Source of the DNA: Strongylocentrotus droebachiensis
Taxonomy: Eukaryota; Echinodermata; Echinoidea; Camarodonta; Strongylocentrotidae
Direction of reading: 5' to 3'
Length of the DNA: 64,000 nucleotides
NCBI GenBank assembly: GCA_035222895.1
Contig: JAVYIG010007501.1
Location: 37,222 to 101,221 of the forward strand
Of the stretch, positions 24,301-36,300 are shown piece after piece. Positions within the stretch are counted from its first letter, which is position 1, and the number at the start of each line of letters is the position of its first letter. A model generated the notes under the pieces. It had not been told where the DNA came from, did not search any database, and was given only the letters and a program-made list of their open reading frames with translations. Both the position numbers and the translations under genes were made by a program.

Positions 24301-27300
24301 ACCTGGTAATGAGGATTAAAGCCTTACCAATTCGATACAAATTTTCAAAAGGAGACTTGAAAGCTTTCTTCTGAATAGTGACTAGGCTTTTGCATTCCCC
24401 AATCAAATATGATTTGTAGTGTGACTTTATGGAACTTTGATGTTTGTGTAACTTTAGTTGTTTCTTTTGATGTATGTATTTATTATTGTTTTGCTTTAAA
24501 ATAGATTTTTGTTTGACTAAATCAGTTATTTTTGTTTTGTTTTGTTTTCTCAAAAAATAATAATTCATAATAATTACTTTTACAGGGGGCCTACACCCTA
24601 CAAGCTCTGCCTTTTAGTCGGCACTCCTACGTTCCCTTTCAATTTCATGTTTTAAAAACATGTATTTGTATTGTGCAAAGTGATATATATATACCATCAT
24701 TGTGAATATGAAAAATTGAGAGAAGAAAAATAAATAAATTGAATTGAATTTGTGCAATACATGCGCCGGGGTATTGAGGTCACTGCATGTTTTTTGTTTC
24801 CTAAAATGTGTACTGGTGAATGGTTTAGATGTTAATGTTTTCGATACACCCTTAAAAAGGGACGGTTTTCAATTAATATCATTGTGCAGCGTTATATGAC
24901 AACTCATTTTTTTAGATAGAAAATATTATTATACATGTATATCGAACACATTTATAAGCTTCCTTCAACTGAAATGGATATAGATATCGCTATTTTCATT
25001 TCAGTTAAGAGTGAAGCGTGGATTGATTATCCAAATGTGCAGTATCATATGTCACCCTTCTCATCAAGTTATTTTGAAGCAATTGAATACTGCAAACAAC
25101 TTGGAGGGTCGCTGGCTCAACTGAAGACCTCAGAAATAGACGTGAGTATACTTAACAATCCTACCGTGCTTATGTTCACTGGACGGTGGTTTTGTGTAAA
25201 TGGATATATAAATGGATAACAAATTCCAATTGATAAAGGGTATTGCAGGTTTAGCACTGGTTCTAGTAAAGTAAAATAGAAAAAGCTTTTTCTTGTCATC
25301 GTGTATAAAGGCATTTATGCACACCAACTGTTTGTTAGCAATGAGGAAACATTCTTCATACACTGATCTTCTTTCAAATCACCCAACTCCTTGAGGGAAT
25401 ATCAGAATTTCTCTTTTGCATATTTGTATAGTGTATTTTGATGATGAAATACAATTCTCAAAAAAGAATGTATCTTTATGCTTGCTCAATGCATCCGTTC
25501 ACGTAATGTGAAACCGGACAATGAACATTCAGGCAACAGGCATGACCCCCCCCCCCCCCCCTCCCCCTCCCTGAATGCCTATGGCCCGAATGCCCATGAC
25601 AAGGCTTTACCAAAAGAATCCTTATGCTCCGTTTTGTATCTTACAAACTAGGCTACGCCAGTTTAAACGATTAGAACAATGCTTATTTCCAGGTCACCAT
25701 TCAAACTGAACCTGTCCAGCCCTCTAATGAGTTGAACATATTTAAGAATATTAAAACAAAATACGTAGGTTTTCTTTGAATGTGTATGAATGTTGGGGTG
25801 GGATGCAGAGAGTTGTAGGAATATGTAATTTGTATACATTTTCTAGTACACTCTGTTCAAGGGGGAAAAAATGTAATATCAATCTGTCTTCTTCCTATTC
25901 ATTTGGTCACCATGGTCACTTGCTTCACTCGCCTTTGCAGAATTTAGGAACTATAAAGTTGACATTCAGGCAAGAGTATCACGTGGTTTGACCAATCTTA
26001 TGAAGCCATGTTTCTTTTGTCACCATAATCAGCTAAATCTCACAAACAGCTTCAACGGGATCGAGTTCTGGTTCGGGCTTGATTCACTTGGCAAGGAAGG
26101 TGTCTTTCAATGGGCGGATGGAACTTTTCTGCGAAACTCAAGGTACTAACATTCTAAATGAATTCATGTTAAATGGGACGTCCACGTACCTAATATTAAG
26201 TTGATTTCAAAAGAAGCAGAAATATGAGAGAAACATGTCAGTAAAGGTTTGAGCAAAAAGCGATGACAAATAAGAAAGCTATGATTCTTTAAAAGTGAAA
26301 TCAGTCAAAAACAAATTAGTAACTCTGTGACGTGTCTTGCGAGCTCCCCTTCCATTTGCCCTTAACATACTTTAATCATCTATATTTTCCCTTAAAGGCA
26401 CACTGTCCTACTTGTAGCTACTTGCTCCCTCTATATAGAAAACTTCCCAAATCGGTGCCTGTTGGTCCCCCATGATCCTCTTTTTCTTATGTAAAATGAG
26501 AGCTGAGTTAATGAGATAGCCACCTGTCACAGTGACCTCGTTGGCTTGCTGTGTGGTCTAATCCCTTCTAGCTGCAGTAGTAACGCCTACCTTTAAGAAA
26601 TTTTTCAATCATGAATTCACCCTAAATATGAGTTTTATACAACCCATAATACTAAACAAATCTTTTACGTCATAAATAACTAAAAAAAATGAAATTCTAT
26701 AAAATTTTCCATACAGAGCATATTGGTGAGGAGTTCAATTTTTGTTTCATTGATGACAACTTCAAAACTTCAAAACTTTCATATTTTTAATCGAATTTTG
26801 CTCAAATAATTTTTAACTAATGATTTTTCACTTAGCTTTTATCAAAACCAACTTGTTATTTATTTATGAGAGATGAAGATTAAAAAAAAAAAAAAAAAGG
26901 GAATTGTAAGAAAAGGGGGGAGAGAGTGTGAGGGGGGAGAGAGGTAGATGGCAGAGAGAGAGAGAGAGATAGAGAGATAAATAGATAGAGAGAGAGAGTG
27001 TGAGTGAGAATGAGAGAGAGAGAGAGATATATATATATATAGTTAGAGCAAGGAGTTTTAAGAGCTGGAGACCCAACTGGCAACAAATTTTTCCAAGCAG
27101 CTGCCGTTTTCTATGGTTGCAGAATAGAATCTACTGGTGTGGTGTTACCTTTGCTCTCCGAGGTTCGAAGCCGCCAATGTCATTGGAAAGCTTGAGTAGT
27201 GATTTTGTTCACAAAGAAATATCCTTAAAAGCTTTAATTTGTGAAAAAATAGTAAAATTTTACAGTCCTCAAACCTGCAATATGACACTTTTCCGATTAC

Positions 27301-30300
27301 TTCCAGCTCACGAAAAAAGAAGTGAATTTGTTCATGTACAGTTCTGTATGATGTTATATGTCAGACTAGTGCCCATACATGCCCAGTCGAGTAATTTTGA
27401 TTAATATTTCAGGACATTTTCCTCCATTTCCTTTCGTTTGCCTCCTGTAAAAGATAAGCACTGTGTACAGCTCGTATCATCAGACGAGTGGTGTAGTGAA
27501 AAGTAATTATCATTACAAAAGCATATTTACCTTTGAAAGTGGCCCGTTAGTTTGCAGCTAGGCAGGAATCTTTTGTCTACGTATCTGCAAGGAAGAACCA
27601 GTTAAGCACATGCCTGACATATTTTCTCCTGGCAGCATCGAAGATGGTACAAGGGGAATGAGCTAGAAAGGTCTCCATCTCTTAAAACTCCTTGGTTGGA
27701 GGGAAATAGAGAGAGAGAGAGAGAGGGAGAGAGAGAGCGAGAGGAGGGGGGCAGTGGATTGGTAAAGATCTTTTTCTTACTCTATAAATCCATCCTAGAA
27801 AATGAAAAGAAATCAGTGTTCATTGACCCACTATAACTAAACACACTTGCAATTCCTTTCTTTGTTTAAAGGTTTACCATGTGGACATCGGGTAAACCGA
27901 ATAACCTTCAAGGGTACCAGTTCTGTGTAGCACGCTTAATTGACGGCTGGAATGATCAGTTTTGCAATGGACTACGTAGATTTGTCTGCGAGATATCAAA
28001 GGGTTTGTATACTATTATAATACGAATCACGTAACCTTTACAATAATTAACAGGAAAAAGAACCGATTAATATATTACATCATGAGTCAAAGGAATATTT
28101 TGAGCAATGATTTTATGAATTAAGTTCTTTAAATCTTTGTATGCCAGCCAAAAAAATCTTTTTAATAGGATTGGTGTGTAGAGTCCCGACAAACTTAAGC
28201 AATGTCATAATTACGGTTAAGGAAGTAGGTTTTACCTCTATAGAAGTAGAAAATACATTTTTATTTTTATTTTTATAATCGACAGAACGTTGTAGAGTTT
28301 CTGAAAATAATATTACAGCTTTTGTAAAAATTTGAAAGCGTCAGATTTATTAAAACTCCAATGAATAAATTGAAAACATTTATCGTACAAACAAATTTTG
28401 ACTTTAAAATATTTCTCTGTTCATAAAGGGTGCCCCCCAGGAAAATGGAATGTGCCTATCTGTGATCGTCTGTGTGATAACTGTTATAACGGAGGAGTGT
28501 GTAACCCACATACAAGAGCATGCATCTGTAATCCGGGGTTTACTGGTAAAAATTGCCTTACAGGTAAGTTGTTATAATTATAGATTCACTTTGATATAAT
28601 CAGGGGCGGCGGAGCGTCTTTTAAAGTGGGGGGGGTGGGGCACCTACAGAAATAGGCACTTCTTTGGAAAAAAACTGGCTTCGATAGCTGGTCAATTCTA
28701 AAGCTTAAAGAGGTGTTGTGGTCGAGTGGATACGTCGCCGGACTGTCGATCACAAGGTCCGTAGTTCGAGTCCCGCCGCCGCACTAATGTCCTTTGGCAA
28801 GACATTGATCTACATATGCCACACTCCACCCAGGTGAAGTAAATGGGTACCTGGTAGGAATGTATTCCTTGAAACGCAGCGCGCGTAACAGCTGCACTGC
28901 TAAAGCCAGGGTAACTATGCTGCATTATTGTAGGGCGCTTAGAGACTTCTGATAAAGTATTAGTGTTAGACGCTATATAAGCAAGGATAATTATTAAAAA
29001 TGTAGGCCTCATTTTTATGCCACATGTTTGTGTAGTCCCGTATACATCTTTCTGTGTACAGTGCTTGTTACTTTACCAAGACTGGGCCAAATTTCTTATC
29101 ATTTTGATGATTTGAGAACCTTGCAGTACACACCAATACTAATATGCTAGATGATCAACTTTTTCAGATCGATTCCACACTGTTTCTTTCACAATTTAAT
29201 CGCATGACCAGAATTCAACTTTATCTTTAAGTGTGTAACTTAATTTCGTTCCTTCTCAATACAATTAAATGTCCTGTATTGCAAAATATAGTATCAAATA
29301 TAAATCAATCCAATGTAAATGTCATATTAATGCACATGAATATGTATGCTTCAAAAGATAATCAATTATCAATTATCATTAACAGCATGTGGCGACCAAA
29401 GGTTTGGGTCTGAGTGTGAACTTGTATGTGGTTCTGCGGTAGCTGATGATTCTTCTTGCACTGGCAACAAGTTTTGCCTTCCAGGTCTAAATGAATGCAG
29501 CTGTATAGCGGGCTACGCCGGAGCATTCTGTAATGAAAGTAAGGTAGCACAGTGTATTGTTTTTAAAGTAATCCAGTATGAAAGTGAGATATATTTTATA
29601 TGGTTTGTTGAATAACACTATGATCACAGTCAGTAGCATTGCTACCAGGGGGGGGGGGGGGGATGAACAATTCTAAACCTTGAACATTTTATTTCATGAG
29701 GTATATTAAAACAATATTGTATATAATCAATCAAAATCCTTTCATAATAATTCGATTACCTTTGATAGGTTTTTTCATCCATTTTGGGGCCTTTTCTCCG
29801 TTCTCTCGTTTGTTTTCAACTTTTGCTAAATGTTTCTTATTTTTTCTTATGGGAGTGTGTATTTTTAAGTGTTAACTTACAAGTGTTCCCTTTGTTATTA
29901 TGCCTCCGCCACCGAAGGTGGTGCCGGAGGCATCATGTTTTCGGGTTGTCCGTCCCGTTTGACCGTTATCACAATATCTCAAGAACCATTTAAGATTTAA
30001 ACTTAAGACTCGGGAATAGTATTTATCACCATAGGAAGACGATCTGATTAGATTTTGGAGTACGTAGGTCAAAGGTCACAGGTCACAGAGGTCAACTTAT
30101 GAAATTCCTTGTATTGAGTTTGTTAGCGCGATATCTCAAGAACCATTTGAGATTTAAACTTCAAACTTAAGGATAGTATGTATCACAATAGGAAGACGAT
30201 CTGATTAGATTTTGGAGCACGTATGTCAAAGGTCAAGGGTCACAGAGGTCAACTTATGAAATTCCATACATTGAGATTGTTATCATGATATCTCAAGAAC

Positions 30301-33300
30301 CACTGGAGATTTAAACTTCAGACTTAGTGATAGTGTGTATCACTATAGGAAAACAATCTGATTACATTTTGGAGCACGTAGGTCAAAGGTCAAGGGTCAT
30401 AGAGGTCAACTTATGAAATTCCATACATTGAGATTGTTATCATGATATCTCAAGAACCACTGGAGATGTAAAAACTTCAAACTTAAGGATAGTATGTATC
30501 ACCATAGGAAGACGATCTGATTAGATTTTGGAGCACGTAGGTCAAAGGTCAAAGGTCACAGGGCTCATTATGTATGCAAAAACAGCTTGTGATCGCGTTA
30601 TCTGAACAACCGATTGATGGATTCCTGCCAAACTTTGGTCATGTATGTATCTTGCAGAGCTGATGAACTGATTAGATTTTGGGGTCACGAGGTCAAAGGT
30701 CAAAGGTCACAGGGCTCATTATGTATGCAAAAACAGCTTGTGATCGCGTTATCTGAAGAACCGATTGATGGATTCCTGCCAAACTTTGGTCATGTATGTA
30801 TCTTGCAAAGCCAATGAACTGATTAGATTTTGGGGTCACGAGGTCAAAGGTCACAGCGCACATTGTGTATGCAAAAACAGCTCGTGATCGCCTTATCTCA
30901 AGAACCGATTGATGGATTCCTGCCAAACTTAGGTCATGTATGTTACTTGCAGAGCTGATGAACTGATTCGATTTTGGGGTCATGAGGTAAAGGTCAAGGT
31001 CATGCGGCTCATTATGTATGCAAAAATAGCTTGTGATCGTATTATCATTAGAACAGATTGATGGATTCCTGCCAAACTTAGATCATTTATGTATCTTGCA
31101 GAGCCAATGAATGGTTCATAAGATCAAAGGTCATGGGCTCATTATGTATGCAAAAATAGCTTGTGGACGCATTCTCATTAGAACTGACAGATGGATTACT
31201 ATTTAACTCAGGAAATCTTGCAGAGCCAATGAACTGAGTAGATTTTAGGGTCATGAGGTCAAAGATCAAAGGGTCATATATGTATATGAGAAATTGCTTG
31301 TAATCACGATATTCTGAGAACATGTTAATGGATTACAATTGAACTTGAATTTGAAAAATTTCTTCCGTTTCGGTTTGTAAAATTGCTCTATGACGGAGGC
31401 ATCATTTTCGACTGCGCGCAGTCGAATTCCATCTAGTTATGTATCTAGCCTGACATAATCTCTAACGCCTGGGAATTGCTCAATCGAACATATGTGTAGA
31501 AATTTAATAAAAAAATAGAAATCACACTGCAAAATATGTCCTCCTTTCTATCAGGGTCAACCTTTAACTTTTATTTGCAAATTTGATACAACGTGCGAGT
31601 GTTTTTTGTTGCCAAATCGATTAAATGAAATAGGCCTATGTTCTGATTCATTATTTCAATTTTAATTTTGTATAAATATCGAGAGTTTCAAAGACTTTTT
31701 GATACTATTCTATATTGACATTATTCTATATTTTTAGCATGCCGCGATGGACAGTTTGGCTCTGACTGTCTCCAGGATTGTCACTGTAAAGATGAAATGT
31801 CGTGTGATGTGTTTACTGGAAGATGTAAAGAGAGCTGTGAGCCGGGGTGGTCAGGAGAAGGCTGTCAAGGTAAAGTATCATACTGGGCGTACCCAGAGAG
31901 AGGGGAGGGTTCCAATTAGAATTTATTATTTTTAATTTCAAATATCAATATAAAAAGTGATGAATGAACAGATGATGTAATGATGTCTATGTAAATATTT
32001 TAAAAATGCGTTCTTAAAAATACAAAATAATTACAGCATACACCGCTAAAGGAAAAAAAAGAAGAAGACAAGAAAAACATTCGTATTTATCTGTCGGTGA
32101 GCTGCTCTTTCTATCATTGAACCAATGCTAGGAGCCTTTAAATGATGAATAATGTATTTTCCCGTTGCGTTATGCCACCTAGGCCCTCGCCGTAAATTGC
32201 AAATCTTCACGGAAACTTCAAAGTTTAAATATTCAACAAGAATGCTATGATAGTATCCCACTGCTGCCATATACAGTGCGTCCCAGAAAAAACGAAACCG
32301 AGAAGTATCGATGTTTTATCAAAACTTAATCACAACCATAATTAATGAATGATACATATTTGGAAAGCTTAGAGTCTCCTCTTTCATGTGATGCTACTCA
32401 CGTGAAGCAGATTTGACAAAAGACTTAACTCCATTTCGTTGACAATCAGCCATGCATGAAGACTCTCGTCTACGGCCGATTGTCAACGAAACGGAGTTAA
32501 GTCTTTTGTTAATTTCGTTTATTGATACGGCAGGCAGCCAGTGAAAACGAATTCGTTTAATAAAATTATGGAAATGCAAGCACTACTTTAAACAAACAGA
32601 ACTTTGTCATTCCTCGCTCATTTTTCCTGATTGAGGTGTCATATGAAAGGGCAGAAACTCAACTTTTTAGAAATGTGAATTTTTCTTCAAAATTCAGATA
32701 CCGCCCGCCAAATGTCTTTTTGGTTTCCTTCCTTCAAATTGCTGTTAATCACTCATGCGTGAAATATGCATTATCTGAGTAACATCACATGAAAGAGGAG
32801 ACTCTAAGCTTTCCAAATATGTATCATTCATTAATTATAGTTGTGATTAAGTTATGATAGAACATCGATACTTCTCGGTTTCGTTTTTTCTGGGACGCAC
32901 TGTATATATCCACATAGCCTCAGACAGTTTAATGGACCTTCCATTAGCTATTACAGACACGGAACTATCTGCCAATGTCGGCCGTATTTAAAAGAAGGAA
33001 CATGAGAAGAAGATAAAAACGAAGAAAAAGAAGGAGAAGAAGCAGAAAGGAGAAAGAGTTGAAAGGAAGATAGAAAAAAAGTTTGTGTTGCTTTGGATTC
33101 CATGTCACAATTAAAACTGAGAAACCAGATAGTTATAAACAATAATTCGAGACCAATATAAATCAAATCTTATAGTGACAAAATGAATAGGCCTTTTATT
33201 TGATAAAGGAATCTTTGAAAATATTTGCATGAAGCTTTTAAATACGAAAACAAATGTATTGTCTTGCTTGTTTCACAGTGCCATCCGTTTGCCCAGTGGG

Positions 33301-36300
33301 TTATTTCGGTGTCAACTGCACTGACCATTGCAACTGTCCAGATACTGTTGGTTGTGACAAGGTCTCTGGATTCTGCGTCACAACAGGAGGTCAATGTGAA
33401 GCAGGATTCACATCAGACTCAGTGGACATGCCCGATAGCTGCAACTCATGTGAGACTCCATTTCTGCAATTAACTAATTTGTAATATTGCTTTGGTTTTA
33501 TGCATGATTGTTCATATCATTTTCTGCCGTCCGTTTACCGTCATAGAAATATTTACAGTGTTATAATACAAGTTATTTAGAAATCGTTATGGACACAATC
33601 TTTCCCTTTTGGTTTTTAGATACTGGATGTTACAACCTGTGTTCCAGTACATGTCACTGTCGAGATGGGGAAAATGATTGCAACTCGGTGACTGGTTTTT
33701 GTAGCTCAGGTGGATGTCATCCAAGATGGACAGGGGAAAGTTGCCAAATAGGTATACATTATTACTGCTTTATTCGTGTTTTACATTTACTTCGATAGAG
33801 AATCGCTAATTAGTTTCCGCACTGTTGTGTTCACATTATATGTAGGTGGCGTATCCTTTGGAAAAGACGCTATATAAATTAAACAATAATTATTTTATTA
33901 TTATTATTATTATCATTATTATTATTATTGTTATAATTATTATTATCATTGTTGTTGTTGTTGCCACACTTGTCATGTACTGTGGACTCACCATATGCCT
34001 TACCTCTCATTTTGTATCGGTCTGTTTTATGTGAGCACTTTTTCCATCTAATATTTGCTGTGAAACTTCATGACCCTTCAGGTCTAGCCTATTTTATTAA
34101 TTGCCATATTTATATAACTTTATAATACTTCTTTCTAAACACTGGTAAAGAAAAAACCTTGTAAATTGGCAAAGATATGTCACAATTAATAGTGGTCTTA
34201 TTCGGAATGCAACCTCTCCCTTGATCGCTTGCATACAAGCTTATCTAAGTAACTCTGTATTAGCTATGGTTAGTTGTGAGAAACATGAGTAAAGCGTTCT
34301 TCCTTGGATTCCATTGATTCATGCATATTTGTTAGTCTGAAAATCATCACGAATATAAACTGTAGCAAGCAACTTGGTGAGTTAACTGATTCCCTCCTCC
34401 TATCTGTCTCCTCTATGGTTAGATCGCTTTCAATCTGCACGTGAGAAGACAAACCCGGGTATTGCCATGTTTTCCTGTGCAATCTCGTTAGATTCACCAA
34501 CTAACGTTGAACCTGACTTTGTGAAAGCTACCACAGGGGACTTCTCAAGGGTCAACTGGAAAATGGCCAAAGATGCTCCACAAAACATCTCTTCAACAAG
34601 GCTCAATTTCACGTTCATCATCCAAGATCTTACGGATGACCGTGACAGTCCTATTTACTGTTTCATCGGAGATCCTTTCAATAAATCGTTCGAGTTCGGC
34701 TATGTGAAGTTGGCATCTGCTGCTTTTTATGGTCCGTATGTTTTACAATGCTTTATGAATGATATCCATGTATTTAGTTTAGTTAATAAATGAAACTTAT
34801 CTTATCACCACATAATACGAATACGTATGATATATCGAGGAGGGTTGCTGAATTATGGAATAAGCCCAAATCCACATGATCAAAGGTCTTCACATTCATA
34901 ACTGTTTCAGAACAGCAAATGAAAGCATTGTTGTTTTTGCTTTTTGATGGAAACCAAATTATTTCAAAATATCAATATCAAAGATTTTATTGTTGACCTG
35001 TGTTCTTTTTTCAAAAACAGAGCTGCCAATCTTAAATTCACTACCTACGTTAGTTGCATCCGGGAATTACTGGGTCGTCATCTCTTGGAGACCCTGGAAC
35101 CGTTCCATCGATGCAGGTGATGGTCCCATTACTGGCTACAGGGTTTACGTTCATACTGAAGATGGGAACGAGACACACAGCGGTACCTTGAACACTGGGT
35201 CTTCAAGAGATAGGAGGGAAGTGACTAGTGAAGGATTAGTCTTGTTGGAGTACAACATCACTGGTCTCGAAGACGGGACAAGCTACGAGATTCAAATCGC
35301 GGCGATTCGGGAAGGTCCGAAAGGAGAAGGAGATCGAGGACCTACTTTCAGTGTGAAGACCCAGGAGTTATGTGAGTTCTTCAGTTTGATTTACTCTTTG
35401 TAGCTTACAGCTTGTCCACGGAATAAGCCCTTGTTTTCTTGATCGATATAATTCATTTAATATAATGATTTAATTCAAGTAACTGAGTATGTAGATATGA
35501 AATGTACTTACTTTCAAAAAGTGGGATTTGCAGTCTCATTGTCGCATTTGAAAATTTAGCAAACGGAAGAGTGGTTGATTAGGAGTATCGCTTTTTGGTA
35601 AAGTCACAGACCTCCAAACAGGATTTACACCAAGCCTCCTCTTCAAATAAATGCGTGTCTGATAAATAATGTTAAAAATGTATTTATATAACGATTCAGA
35701 TTTTGCATATAAAAATCGGAAGAGTAAAAGTTAGTATAGATGGCAATGGGCAACAAAAAAATATTAATATTATCTAAAAATATTATTTTGGATCCATAAG
35801 ACCTGAAATACCCGCCTCTCTTGTCTATGATGTTTATGGTAATATTACCTTCTCAATGCCGATTATTTTTCTTGATTAAAGATGGAAAAGAAGAAATAAT
35901 TTCTATAATACTCACGTTTAACGAGATCGTCTCAACTGAGAGAGCTATTGTTTTAATATATTTTGTTTTAATAATTATCAGTAACAACGCAGGACATGGC
36001 AGGATCAGCTGCCATAGGTCCAATCGCTGGCGGCGCCGTTGGAGGATTGTTAATCATTTTGTGTCTCATTGTTATCATCGTCCTGTTGTTACGGAGAAAA
36101 AGGTAAGGGGAAGGGGTAGGCTAGATTGTTCATGCATTCCATATAGGTATATGAAATGGATTTAGATTTTTAATTAAATATATATATATATACGTATATA
36201 TATATATTTAGGCGTGAAGAAAAAGGTCTAGGAACGTGAGACGTAGATGTACTTTACAAGCCGAAAGCTCGTAATAAATTTGTAAAGTACAACTACGTCT

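Noticed and set aside
26049-26060. Acceptor after AAACAG for the second CTLD3 exon
   Set aside because: Would break the phase-0 entry and shift the WFGL frame; the AATCAG acceptor at 26032 keeps it.
30693-31323. Minus-strand frames of 96 and 78 residues with repeated peptide blocks
   Set aside because: They translate the tandem units of the Helitron-like element; the peptide repeats follow the DNA repeat.
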